From NCBI GenBank assembly GCA_964406795.1, contig CAYOTA010000003.1, positions 1 through 64,000 on the forward strand: 64,000 bases of DNA, given 5' to 3'. Source of the DNA: JAGORM01 sp964406795. GTDB lineage: Bacteria; Patescibacteriota; Microgenomatia; Levybacterales; GWA1-39-11. The notes below the pieces were generated by a model. It saw only the letters and a program-made list of their open reading frames with translations, was not told the DNA's origin and did no database searches. Positions 23,931-32,567 of the stretch are shown here, piece by piece (position 1 is the first letter of the stretch; every line of letters starts with the position of its first letter). The position numbers were made by a program, and so were the translations under genes.

Positions 23931-24662
23931 ATGAAAGACTCGCAATCATTCTCTATCACTTTTTTAAAAAAAGAAAAGATCTCAAAAAACGTTTGGAATT
24001 TTTATTTCAAAAAACCAACCGGTTTTAGATATTTTGCAGGACAGTATATAAAATTAAAACTTCCCACTGAACACCCCGATAATAGAGGAGTTATGAGATA
24101 CTTTACACTTTCCTCATCCCCTACTGAAGAGTATCTGAGAATTACTACACATATTGTAAAAAGTACATTCAAGATGACCTTGAGTAATTTAGATGAAGGA
24201 CAAGAGGTTGAAGCGCGCGGCCCGTGGGGAGATTTTGTTTTACATGAGAAGGAAAAACAGAATATTGTTTTCTTGTCTGGTGGTATAGGTTTGACACCAT
24301 TTAGGTCTATGATGAAGCATGCAACAGACATGAAGTTGAATTTAAAAATACATCATTTTATGTCTTATAAAACAGACTTAGATGTTTTGTTTCTGGATGA
24401 ATTTGAAAAAATGGAAGCTGAAAATCCTAACTTGAGTATTACTGTCACCGTCAGCAAGCCTTCAGATACTTGGGTGGGAAACGTTGGGAGAATTACGACT
24501 GAACTCTTACATAAAAACCTTGCAAGTTTAGCAAATAACCTATACTATATTGCTGGACCAGACCCAATGATAGAAGGGGTTCAAAAAATATTAATAGCCC
24601 AGAAAGTAAAAAATACAAATATTCTAACGGACGGGTTTCCCGGATATACAATACATGACTAA
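23931..24662 (+). CDS. Ferredoxin-reductase-type FAD/NAD(P)-binding oxidoreductase
   Basis: This 243-residue protein has an FAD-binding beta barrel with VMRYFTLSSSPTEE (RxYTxSS-type FAD motif) near residue 58, GPWGDFVL near 102, and the NAD(P) domain starting FLSGGIGLTPFRSMM near 118. YYIAGPDPMIEGVQKIL near 208 follows. It belongs to the FNR-like superfamily without an attached ferredoxin domain. It would move electrons between NAD(P)H and a separate acceptor that is not evident here. TATACT ends 7 nt before the ATG, so it is likely leaderless. Confidence 0.88.
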   Translation: MKDSQSFSITFLKKEKISKNVWNFYFKKPTGFRYFAGQYIKLKLPTEHPDNRGVMRYFTLSSSPTEEYLRITTHIVKSTFKMTLSNLDEGQEVEARGPWGDFVLHEKEKQNIVFLSGGIGLTPFRSMMKHATDMKLNLKIHHFMSYKTDLDVLFLDEFEKMEAENPNLSITVTVSKPSDTWVGNVGRITTELLHKNLASLANNLYYIAGPDPMIEGVQKILIAQKVKNTNILTDGFPGYTIHD

Positions 24663-24873
24663 AGACAGAAAAATTCACAGAACAACGGTTGCCACATCAG
24701 CTGACCTCGATAGATACGAGGGGGCTATAAAAAAACTAAGAAGTGCGTGGGATAGCTTGCCTGATGATATATCTTTAGATGAGCGCGAAATGTTTGTGGA
24801 ATTATCATCTAAGGTTTTATCTTTAAGTATTACGCTACGTGAGCAAGAAAAAAATAATTCAGAGGTTAATTAG
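24655..24873 (+). CDS. Hypothetical small helical protein of 72 residues
   Basis: The ATG overlaps the end of the reductase gene by 8 nt, so translation is probably coupled. The sequence (MTKDRKIHRTTVATSADLDR, then IKKLRSAWDSLPDDISLDE) is charged and helical, without Cys, signal or membrane segment. I do not recognise a family. Its 3' end overlaps the convergent rmuC gene by 4 nt. Confidence 0.55.
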   Translation: MTKDRKIHRTTVATSADLDRYEGAIKKLRSAWDSLPDDISLDEREMFVELSSKVLSLSITLREQEKNNSEVN

Positions 24874-25850
24874 TCTTCCAGTAGCTCCTTGTCCTTATGC
24901 TTAATGCTTGCAGTGCTTTGGATTTTAATTCCTAATTTATCAAATCCAGTTTGCACTTGTGTCATCATATTGTAGGAGTTAGTTACGTGTTTTCCTAATG
25001 TATCTATGGTTTCTCCCACCTTTTCATAATCTGTCTGGATACTTCTGATACCCTGTAGAATTTCGCGAGCCTGTTCTGTAATTTTTTGCCCCTCAAATCC
25101 TATGAGAATAGAGCGCAAATATGCATAAAAGGACATAGGGGAGACTGGCAAGATGCGTTTTGTAGAGGCGTATTCAATAAGTGTCGTGTTGTTAATGATT
25201 TCATAATAGATTGCCTCTGAAGGTATATACATGAGCGCATAGTCTATAGTTCCTTCACCGGTCAGAATATATTTAGAGGCAATGCTATCTATGTGTTTTT
25301 TAACGTCATTATTAAAATCTTTTTCAGATTGTTTTTTGTCAATTTCTGATTCTGCCTTGCTCATCTTTCTAAAGTTTTCCATAGGAAATTTACTATCAAT
25401 GGGAATAATTCCCGCTGACGTCTGAATTGCCGCATCTACTATGTGGCCGGACTTGAATGCGTACTGGAGATGAAACGAAGATTTAGGAAGCATTTGAGAT
25501 AATAACTCTTTTAATACCTGCTCGCCTATATTTCCCCGTAGTTTTGGGCTTTTTAAAAGGTCCTGTAGGTCTTTCATGGATCGCCCAATTTCTGACATTT
25601 CACCTATGTTTTTTTGAACACCTGCTATAACTGAGGCGGCTTTGTCCAAGCGCTCATTTAGTTGCCTAGTGTTTTCCTGGAGCGTTTTGTTTGTGGTTTG
25701 GGTATTGGAAGCCAAAGTTGACTGCATGCTTTTGAGCCATTCAACAAGTGTCGTGTCTTCCTTCTGGTTTCCTTTTTTAGAGATTAAATAAATTACTATC
25801 CCAAAGCCTATGATAAGAATTGTAGATATAATGAGCAGTGAAGTATCCAT
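24870..25850 (-). CDS. rmuC: DNA recombination protein RmuC
   Basis: This 326-residue protein has an N-terminal membrane helix (about residues 5-23), a coiled coil (about 35-95), then the RmuC domain with SPKLRGNIGEQVLKELLSQ, AFKSGHIVDAAIQ, IPIDSKFPMENFRKM and YALMYIPSEAIYYEI. The domain has a PD-(D/E)XK-like fold and limits inversions and foreign DNA rearrangement. The size is short but complete. Confidence 0.9.
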   Translation of the reverse strand: MDTSLLIISTILIIGFGIVIYLISKKGNQKEDTTLVEWLKSMQSTLASNTQTTNKTLQENTRQLNERLDKAASVIAGVQKNIGEMSEIGRSMKDLQDLLKSPKLRGNIGEQVLKELLSQMLPKSSFHLQYAFKSGHIVDAAIQTSAGIIPIDSKFPMENFRKMSKAESEIDKKQSEKDFNNDVKKHIDSIASKYILTGEGTIDYALMYIPSEAIYYEIINNTTLIEYASTKRILPVSPMSFYAYLRSILIGFEGQKITEQAREILQGIRSIQTDYEKVGETIDTLGKHVTNSYNMMTQVQTGFDKLGIKIQSTASIKHKDKELLED

Positions 25851-25882
25851 GTAGTGGTATATTGTAGCACACCTTGCTTATT

Positions 25883-25909
25883 GTCATTGCGAGCGAAGCG
25901 AAGCAATCT
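25883..25909 (+). repeat. Palindromic dispersed repeat, solo half-copy
   Basis: GTCATTGC followed by GAGCGAAGCGAA and GCAATCT; the TTGC/GCAA stem varies in step with the other copies. No closing ATGAC is seen. Confidence 0.75.
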
Positions 25910-25932
25910 TATGTTTAAAACCTGAAGCTGAA

Positions 25933-26075
25933 TGAGGTTACACCTCAATTAGGCACGAAAATAAAAGTATTCTATTTATGTTGGTTTTTTCAATGTGTTT
26001 GTAAAGTATAATTCCAGGTCCAAACTTGACTAATGTTGCATTTTTTCAAAGCTAATTGAGGTGCCACCTCAATTA
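25933..26075. terminator. Two related GAGGT/ACCTC hairpins downstream of the SpoU gene
   Basis: TAATTGAGGT/ACCTCAATTA (26053-26075) is a perfect 10-bp stem with a 3-nt loop that contains the stop codon of the minus-strand SpoU gene. A second copy, TGAGGT/ACCTCA (25933-25947), carries the same AATTAGG flank. The intervening 105 bases show no gene. Confidence 0.55.
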
Positions 26076-26603
26076 GCCGTGGTTTTCGATCACTTTGTAC
26101 AAAACGATACCTAATGTAACCATTACATTTAGTGAGGTATTAATACCAAACATGGGGAGTTCGACAATTGAGTCACAGTGAGAAAGCGTTTCCTGAGAGC
26201 ATCCATCTGTTTCATTTCCCACTACTAATGCGATTGGCTTTTTATAATCAAATGTAGAGAAGTCTACACTTTTTTCGTCTTGTTCTACACCTACAATTTT
26301 GATATTTGAATTTTGACTTTTGAGTTCTTGGATCGCTTCAACTGCAGTTGAAGCGTAACTCCAAGGTGTCCATTGCCAGGTGTTAATGCTTGCCTTTTTA
26401 ATTCTAGAATTAGGAGGTGTTTCCGTTCTTCCGCAAAGATATACTTTAGATGCGCCTACTGCATCAGCTAATCTAAAAATAGATCCTACATTATACGTGT
26501 CTAACACATCATCTAGAATTATATAAATCTCCTGACGTTTTACACTATTTAGTTGTTCTTGTGTCGGCTCACTATTTCGTAATTCAATTGGTTTTAATTT
26601 CAT
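26073..26603 (-). CDS. SpoU/TrmH-family RNA 2'-O-methyltransferase
   Basis: This 176-residue protein has IYIILDDVLDTYNVGSIFRLAD (motif 1 region with the conserved N and R), ALVVGNETDGCSQE (motif 2), and VELPMFGINTSLNVMVTLGIVLYK (motif 3, trefoil knot). It methylates ribose in tRNA or rRNA; the exact target cannot be read. ELKSQNSNIKI in the middle is encoded by a low-complexity tract like one near 30000. The start at 26603 is chosen because the upstream in-frame codon is TTG. The stop lies in a hairpin. Confidence 0.88.
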   Translation of the reverse strand: MKLKPIELRNSEPTQEQLNSVKRQEIYIILDDVLDTYNVGSIFRLADAVGASKVYLCGRTETPPNSRIKKASINTWQWTPWSYASTAVEAIQELKSQNSNIKIVGVEQDEKSVDFSTFDYKKPIALVVGNETDGCSQETLSHCDSIVELPMFGINTSLNVMVTLGIVLYKVIENHG

Positions 26604-26618
26604 AAACAAAACTTCTAA

Positions 26619-28688
26619 CTACTCACTAATAACTTCTAACTTTTTCGATTCAGTTGGGGGAGTGGGTTCTTCTTTTATTCCTAATGCTTCAAATAGGGCT
26701 TTTTTGTTCCATACTGCAAAGTCACAGTTGGGATAATTTCCGCATCCAAAGAAAGGGCGCCCCTTGCGGGTTTTTTTCATAATAACTTTACCTTTGTCTT
26801 TTGGACACATATATTCTGTCTCTTCTATAATGGGTGCCGTGTACTTACATGCCGGGAAATTAGCACACGCGTAAAACTTTCCAAATTTGCCACGTCGTAT
26901 TAAAACCTGCCCCTGATCTAGCGGACACACTTTATCCGTTTTTTCATCTAAGTCAACAGCAACTCTGTCCGCTCCTTCCGCTTTTAATAAATCTTTTTCA
27001 AAAGGAATATAGAATTCTTTTAACATTGGCTGCCATTTTAAGTTTCCATTTGCAATTTCATCAAGTTTCTCCTCCATCTCTGCAGTAAAAGGAATATCAT
27101 CTATATCTTTGAAATTTTTAACCAAAAAATCATTTACTGTGGTTCCAATTACAGTTGGTGTAAATCTGGCCTCTGTGCGTTCTATATAAAATCTATCTAT
27201 AATTGTTGAAACAATAGAAGCGTATGTAGAAGGTCTTCCAATTTCATGTCGCTCCAACGCTCCTATGAGACTTGCATCATTATATCTGGGGGGCGGGGTA
27301 GTTGCGTGTTGTGTTTTTTTACCCTCTACAAGTTTTAACACTTCATGTGCTTCAAATTCCGGCAAAAATTCTTCTCCTTCTTCTCTGTACCAAAGTTTTA
27401 AAAACCCATCAAATAGTAAAACTGATCCTGACTTTTCAAAAACACTTTTATCAGTTGAGGCAACTGTAATTTTAGTACTTTCAAAAAGTGCGTCACTCAT
27501 TTGTGTTGCTAGCGCACGCTTAAAAATTAACTCATAGAGTCTTACGGCGTCGCGATTAAGTGTTGCGGCTACCTTTTTCTTTAAACCTTCCAGATCATCT
27601 ACTGTTGTAGGTCTGATTGCCTCATGAGCTTCTTGTGCAACTTTGCTTTTATTTTTAAATACTCGGTCGATTGGTGACAAGTATTTATCACCAAACGTGT
27701 TTTTAACATACTGTTTAGCTTTAGAAATAAATTGATTAGATAGATTAAAAGAGTCAGTTCTGTGATAGGTGATATAACCTTCTTCATACAGCTTTTGTGC
27801 TGTTTGCATGGTTTTTCTACTTTGGAATCCTAGTCGTCGGGATGCTTCCTGCTGCATGCTGGAGGTAATAAATGGTGGAAGAGGAGAGCGTTTTGTTTGT
27901 TTTTTTACCACATCACTTACCGTAAAGGTTTGTGATGATAATCTTTCAATGATTTTTTGAGCAAGTGCCTCATTTAAAATAGTTTTTGAAAATGTGTAGT
28001 TCCCATCATACAGTTTTAACTTTTCTGACACTTCTATTTTTTTCCCTTCATATTCTTTTAATTCAAATTCCACCTCTTTATCATTTTTTTTAAACACTGC
28101 AAAGACTTTAAAGTAATTTTCTGTCGTAAACTTTTCAATTTCACGTTCTCGTTCCACAATAACTCGTAATGCAATTGATTGAACTCTGCCGGCGGATAAA
28201 TTACGTTTTATTTTTTTCCATAACACAGGTGATAATTTGTATCCTACTACACGGTCAAGCACGCGTCTGGCTGTTTGGGCATCTACAAGTTTTGTATCCA
28301 GTTCCCTTGGATTTTGAAGTGCTTCCTCAATTGCTTCTTTTGTAATTTCATGGAATACGATCCGTTTAAATTCAGTGCCTTTTTTTGCTTCCGGACGCAG
28401 CATTTCCAATAAATGATATGAAATAGCTTCTCCTTCGCGGTCAGGGTCAGTTGCCAGTAGAACAGTTTTTACATTTTTTACCTTTTTTTTAAGGCCTGTT
28501 AAAATTTTTTGTTTATCTTTAGGGGTGACATATCGTGGTTCAAAATTATGCTCTATATCCACTCCCAGCTCACCCTTTGGTAAATCCCTGATATGTCCCA
28601 CTGACGCTTCCACATCATATTTATTCCCGAAGAATCGGGTTAAAGTGCGCGCCTTTGTAGGTGACTCAACTAGTATTAAAGTATCCAT
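26619..28688 (-). CDS. topA: DNA topoisomerase I
   Basis: This 689-residue type IA topoisomerase has a Toprim domain with TLILVESPTKARTL and LLATDPDREGEAISYHL, and the active-site region EEGYITYHRTDSF near 300 with the catalytic Tyr. Two C-terminal zinc ribbons carry VCPLDQGQ...CANFPACKY and MCPKDKGK...CGNYPNCDF. It relaxes negative supercoils. TATACT ends 7 nt before the ATG (leaderless type). The last residues KLEVISE are encoded by a short repeat that also occurs inside tsaD. Confidence 0.96.
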   Translation of the reverse strand: MDTLILVESPTKARTLTRFFGNKYDVEASVGHIRDLPKGELGVDIEHNFEPRYVTPKDKQKILTGLKKKVKNVKTVLLATDPDREGEAISYHLLEMLRPEAKKGTEFKRIVFHEITKEAIEEALQNPRELDTKLVDAQTARRVLDRVVGYKLSPVLWKKIKRNLSAGRVQSIALRVIVEREREIEKFTTENYFKVFAVFKKNDKEVEFELKEYEGKKIEVSEKLKLYDGNYTFSKTILNEALAQKIIERLSSQTFTVSDVVKKQTKRSPLPPFITSSMQQEASRRLGFQSRKTMQTAQKLYEEGYITYHRTDSFNLSNQFISKAKQYVKNTFGDKYLSPIDRVFKNKSKVAQEAHEAIRPTTVDDLEGLKKKVAATLNRDAVRLYELIFKRALATQMSDALFESTKITVASTDKSVFEKSGSVLLFDGFLKLWYREEGEEFLPEFEAHEVLKLVEGKKTQHATTPPPRYNDASLIGALERHEIGRPSTYASIVSTIIDRFYIERTEARFTPTVIGTTVNDFLVKNFKDIDDIPFTAEMEEKLDEIANGNLKWQPMLKEFYIPFEKDLLKAEGADRVAVDLDEKTDKVCPLDQGQVLIRRGKFGKFYACANFPACKYTAPIIEETEYMCPKDKGKVIMKKTRKGRPFFGCGNYPNCDFAVWNKKALFEALGIKEEPTPPTESKKLEVISE

Positions 28689-28768
28689 AAAAATCAGTAT
28701 AACAGACCGAAGTTAGAGATTGTAAAGGATGAGTGCCTAATTTGCAAGCTTATTCAAAGTATTAGCAG

Positions 28769-28827
28769 GCTTGAATTTTCCTTACGAAAAATATAAGCAA
28801 GCTTGAATTTTCCTTACGAAAAATATA
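28769..28827 (-). repeat. Direct duplication of the tsaD 3' end including the stop codon
   Basis: 27 bp are identical at 28801-28827 (the true end of tsaD) and 28769-28795, period 32. Each copy reads LYFS and a stop on the minus strand and folds ATTTTTC/GGAAAAT around a GTAA tetraloop. Confidence 0.85.
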
Positions 28828-29977
28828 GATTGGGGTTGGCAAATACTTTTTTCCAAGGTTTTTCTTCAGGATTAAGTAATGCATAAGCCCCTACCATGGC
28901 AGCATTATCAGTGCAGTATACTTTTTCAGGGACAAATAATTTTATTCCATTTTGATTTTTTAGTTCTTGAGTGAGTTTAGTATTTGCTGCAACTCCGCCA
29001 CCTAATACTATAGTAGAGCAGTTATATTTTTCTGCTGCCTTAAGTGTTTTTCTAACAATCACTTCTACAATTGTATTCTCAAGCGCGGCACATAAATCAT
29101 AGAGCATTTGTTCTTTCTCAGGAGAAAGTCCATCAATCTTTGCATGAGTCCATGTGTAGCCGTCAAGTGTTGGAGTTTTTGAAACCTCAAATTCATTCCT
29201 TACAATATTCATAAATGCTGTTTTTAATCCTGAAAATGAAAAGTCAAAATTATTATCTTTCATGAGCCTTGGAAGTTTAATATTTTTAGCGTTACCTTTT
29301 TGAGCAAGTTCTGATATTTTTGGTCCTCCCGGATAGTCAAACCCCAGAAGCCTTGCGCATTTATCAAAACATTCTCCAGCTGCATCATCTCTGGTTCCAC
29401 CAAGCCATTTATACTCAGTTATGCTTTTAAAGTACAAAAGATCAGTATGGGCACCGGAGACAATAAGGCCAATAAAAGGATAACTAATAACTTCTAACTG
29501 CTGACTGCTGACTTGCTTTTTGTTAGTAGTTATTTGTGAGTTGTTAGGAGTTGTTATAAAATTTGCAAAAAGGTGGGCAAGCAAGTGGTTTACGGGAATA
29601 AGAGGCTTTGAAGAGATAAAGGCAAGTGTTTTTGCTGTCTCAACTCCTACTAGTAGTGACCCTATAAGCCCAGGCCCATAGGTGACCGCTATTGAGTCAA
29701 TTTCTTGTTTGAGTATTTTTTGTGCGCGTGTATAATTTTTTTCTTCATTCGTGCTTATCGTCTCTTTTTTTGACTCAAGTAATGCCTGTGTTATAACGGG
29801 GATAATGTATTTTACTTGCTCCCGTGCGGCATTCTCAGGAATTATTCCACCAGTTTTTGCATGAGTTAAAAGCGATGTAGCTGTTATGTTTGATAGCACT
29901 ACTAAATTATTATTGAGGTTTTCTACAACTGCCGCTGAGGTTTCATCACATGAGGATTCTATTGAGAGGATTTTCAT
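28814..29977 (-). CDS. tsaD: tRNA N6-adenosine threonylcarbamoyltransferase
   Basis: This 387-residue protein begins MKILSIESSCDETSAAVVE, the canonical start (29977). AVTYGPGLIGSLLVG, NHLLAHLFANF (metal-binding His pair), GLIVSGAHTDL, DDAAGECFDK and VLGGGVAANTKL are all present. It makes t6A37 with TsaB/TsaE partners not in this window. Typical length is about 335; the surplus is two insertions, ESKKETISTNEEKNYTRAQ near residue 75 and PNNSQITTNKKQVSSQQLEV near 150. The second is encoded by a low-complexity repeat shared with topA. Confidence 0.95.
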   Translation of the reverse strand: MKILSIESSCDETSAAVVENLNNNLVVLSNITATSLLTHAKTGGIIPENAAREQVKYIIPVITQALLESKKETISTNEEKNYTRAQKILKQEIDSIAVTYGPGLIGSLLVGVETAKTLAFISSKPLIPVNHLLAHLFANFITTPNNSQITTNKKQVSSQQLEVISYPFIGLIVSGAHTDLLYFKSITEYKWLGGTRDDAAGECFDKCARLLGFDYPGGPKISELAQKGNAKNIKLPRLMKDNNFDFSFSGLKTAFMNIVRNEFEVSKTPTLDGYTWTHAKIDGLSPEKEQMLYDLCAALENTIVEVIVRKTLKAAEKYNCSTIVLGGGVAANTKLTQELKNQNGIKLFVPEKVYCTDNAAMVGAYALLNPEEKPWKKVFANPNLYFS

Positions 29978-30086
29978 AAAGTTAAAAGTCAAAAGGTAAA
30001 AAGCAAAATTTCAATTCAAAATTTGAAAGTAAGAAGCATTTTTACTTTAAACTTGTATTTTTGACATTTGATGTTTGCCCTTTGAA

Positions 30087-30575
30087 TTATTTTATATTTT
30101 GGAAGACTACAGTGTCTCCCTTTTTGATTTTATTTTTTGTGACTTCGTTTGCCGCTACTTCCAGCACGTAATTTACCGGTTCTGAAGGCCTATAAACAGG
30201 AAGTGAAGATGATTGCTGTCCTACGCTTGGGGCCGGCGCATTTTCAACTACATCAACCACTTTATTATCATTTATGAAAATAATATCAATTGGAAATTTC
30301 ATTCCGTTCATCCAAAATCCATAATTATCTTTTTTCTCAAAAACAAATAAGTACCCAGTGTTAGCAGCTAGGTTGGCTTTTCCTGAAAGACCTGCTTGTC
30401 GTTCCTTATCTGATTTGGCTAGTGTAACAGAGTAAGTTTTGTTTCCTATTTTTGCACTTGGGGTGTTGCCTGATCCGGCGGTCAAATTGAGGCCAAATAG
30501 ATTAAAACCACGAGAAATGGCAAAGAGAATAACAACTATAACTAAAATTCCAAAAAAGATTAATACTTTTTTCAT
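30087..30575 (-). CDS. DUF192 protein, membrane-anchored
   Basis: This 162-residue protein has an N-terminal membrane helix (about residues 4-25) followed by the DUF192 domain: VTLAKSDKERQAGLSGKANL (the usual TxxERxxGLM), YLFVFEKKDNYGFWMNGMKFPIDIIF in parts (FWMNGMKFPIDI), and VLEVAANEV. DUF192 is a small outer-facing domain of unknown function. The 109-nt space between it and tsaD is an AAAAGTCAAAA-type low-complexity tract. It is followed after 2 nt, upstream on the same strand, by the nucleotidyltransferase gene, implying an operon. Confidence 0.88.
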   Translation of the reverse strand: MKKVLIFFGILVIVVILFAISRGFNLFGLNLTAGSGNTPSAKIGNKTYSVTLAKSDKERQAGLSGKANLAANTGYLFVFEKKDNYGFWMNGMKFPIDIIFINDNKVVDVVENAPAPSVGQQSSSLPVYRPSEPVNYVLEVAANEVTKNKIKKGDTVVFQNIK

Positions 30576-30577
30576 AA

Positions 30578-31051
30578 TTACATGTTTTTTCTAATGATGT
30601 CAGTGGTGGAGTGTTTTGGTAATCTTTTAATAACCTCAATAACTTGCCCGCCTACTGATTCTGCCTGCCTCTGTTTATGTACTAACGCAGGATCATTTTC
30701 TGTTACCGCAATTATATCAGGTTGGATGAGATTTGTCATCTCATAGTAGTCTTTATCTGTTTTTAAGTAAGGAATAAGAAGTATATAATCCACTTCTGGT
30801 TGTTGGGACAAAGCTTCGGCACGCAATTCTTGTGTATTAACGGGTCGCCCAGCTCCTTTTTTGGCTTGTATTGAATCGTCTGACTCAAGCATAACCAAAA
30901 GTTTATCTCCTTGGAGTTTAGCTTGTTTTAAAAATTCCTTGTGTCCAAGATGAAGAATATCAAAGCATCCACCAACTAGCACTAATTTTCCTTTTTCCTT
31001 GATCTTGTGAGCTGAAATTTTAAATTGTTGTGTGGTGAGTATGTCAGCCAT
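30578..31051 (-). CDS. Cytidylyltransferase-like nucleotidyltransferase (RfaE2/TagD type)
   Basis: This 157-residue protein has VLVGGCFDILHLGHKEFLKQAK near residue 25 (HxGH motif as HLGH), LLVMLESDDSIQAKKGAGRPV and a C-terminal STTDIIRKNM (the family ISTTxIxxR signature). It would join a nucleotide to a phosphosugar or polyol, as heptose-1-phosphate adenylyltransferase or glycerol-3-phosphate cytidylyltransferase do. The substrate cannot be read. The position next to envelope proteins fits a surface-glycan role. Confidence 0.85.
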   Translation of the reverse strand: MADILTTQQFKISAHKIKEKGKLVLVGGCFDILHLGHKEFLKQAKLQGDKLLVMLESDDSIQAKKGAGRPVNTQELRAEALSQQPEVDYILLIPYLKTDKDYYEMTNLIQPDIIAVTENDPALVHKQRQAESVGGQVIEVIKRLPKHSTTDIIRKNM

Positions 31052-31053
31052 TT

Positions 31054-32508
31054 CTATCCCTCTTTAGTTCCTCGTAAAAAAACTGCCCTCCATGGGCGAT
31101 AGTTGGATTTAAACGTATCCGTAACTGACTTGCCATCCTTTGATGTAACAGTTCTTGTAAATACTACCGTGGCGCCAGGCGCAGCAAAGTCAATTTGTTT
31201 TTCTATTCCTTTAGGAAGATTTGGGTCATCCTGATATTGTGTTTCGGGAGCAGGGGATTGATTTGTTATAACTGGTTTAGATAGACTAGTTGTGCGTCCA
31301 TCACTTTTTCCGTATATTGTAAATGTGAGGGCAAGTGTATTTAAGTCTATGGTTTCCTGTATGAAGATATAATTTCCTGTGTCATTTTTAAACTGTAGGT
31401 CTACACCAGGAACATATACGGCAGCATCAATTCCTGGCAAGGAATCTTGCTCATAATACCCTACTCTGTATGCATGCTGATTACGCTCTAATACGGGAAG
31501 ACCAGCATTTAAAATTGCTCTAAATAAAGTGGTTGACACTTGGCAAACTCCTCCACCGTCTCCCAGCACTGTGCGGCCATTTTCTATGACATATGCCTCT
31601 TTATATCCAGTGAGTTTTGAAATATCTCCTATTGTTTTAACGAAAGAAAATGTTTCACCTGGTGGAACTAAAACGCCGTTTATTTTGCTTGCAGCAAGAG
31701 ATATATTATGTATTCTATTGGGTATAGATCCGGTAAAGCGGGAAGTTCCTGATCCAATAGGCTCGACAATTCCTAAATCATTTGCCTCCTCAGTTGTTAC
31801 CTCAGGCAAGACAGTTTTAATGGGAATTTCAATAATAATGTTTTCAGGAAACACACCTGTTGTTACCTTAGGAACAAGATTTTGAATTTTTACCTCCAGC
31901 AGTAAGTAATCAACTCCACGCCCCTCCTCCGATTCCCTAAATGCAGCTACCTTATTATTTTCTATAGAAAAAAGCGCATCAACCGGTTCTTTATTCACAC
32001 TTTTAGCAATCGGATCTAAGGCTAACTTAATTTTATCCGTGTTGCTTTTAAACGAAGGCTTTAACTGAGTTCCGTTTAGATATGAATTAATAATGTAATA
32101 GGTATTTGAAATAACATCATTTGATGTTCCAATGCTGGAGGCTTGAGCTGCAATAAGTTTTGCATCATATCCAATTCCTGCGTCACGTGCCGAAATTGTG
32201 GCGCTTTGCGTACCTGTTTTAAATGTTAAAAGTGTATTTTCTATTTGCTCATTTTTTTTATTAAATATGCCTTCTACCTCAGTAATACTTTTTTCTCCAA
32301 TATACTCATTTCCAACAAAAACGCCGGGTACAATTTTATCTTTAAATGCAATCTTAAAATAAACGAGTACAATTGAAATTAAGCAGAAAGAGGCAAAAAT
32401 GACTCCTACAAAAAACCAAAATACGGGTTTGGCCCAATGCATCAACTTTTCTTTTGTGGATATTTTTATAACTTCTTGTGATTTTTGATGTTTTTCTTTC
32501 TTTTTCAT
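31054..32508 (-). CDS. VanW-family envelope protein with peptidoglycan-binding-like domain
   Basis: This 484-residue protein has a cytoplasmic Lys-rich N-terminus and a membrane helix near residues 28-52. A YoaR-like putative peptidoglycan-binding domain covers about 60-230. The VanW domain (about 250-390) has FSFVKTIGDI, YVIENGRTVLGDGGGVCQVSTTLFRA in parts (GGGVCQVSTTL) and AYRVGYYEQDSLPGIDAAVY. A G5-like C-terminal segment with TRTVTSKDGK follows. VanW proteins face outward; function is unsettled but linked to cell wall. It is likely the first gene of the operon with the two genes after it. Confidence 0.88.
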   Translation of the reverse strand: MKKKEKHQKSQEVIKISTKEKLMHWAKPVFWFFVGVIFASFCLISIVLVYFKIAFKDKIVPGVFVGNEYIGEKSITEVEGIFNKKNEQIENTLLTFKTGTQSATISARDAGIGYDAKLIAAQASSIGTSNDVISNTYYIINSYLNGTQLKPSFKSNTDKIKLALDPIAKSVNKEPVDALFSIENNKVAAFRESEEGRGVDYLLLEVKIQNLVPKVTTGVFPENIIIEIPIKTVLPEVTTEEANDLGIVEPIGSGTSRFTGSIPNRIHNISLAASKINGVLVPPGETFSFVKTIGDISKLTGYKEAYVIENGRTVLGDGGGVCQVSTTLFRAILNAGLPVLERNQHAYRVGYYEQDSLPGIDAAVYVPGVDLQFKNDTGNYIFIQETIDLNTLALTFTIYGKSDGRTTSLSKPVITNQSPAPETQYQDDPNLPKGIEKQIDFAAPGATVVFTRTVTSKDGKSVTDTFKSNYRPWRAVFLRGTKEG

Positions 32509-32567
32509 ACGTTTTCATTGATTAAAACACGCAGCACTATTATACTATACTTAAGACAAAGACGCAT

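Noticed and set aside
24493..24678. Numerous antisense ORFs of 60-110 codons across housekeeping genes
   Set aside because: They mirror strong sense genes, have no promoter or ribosome-binding site, and encode composition typical of reverse reading.
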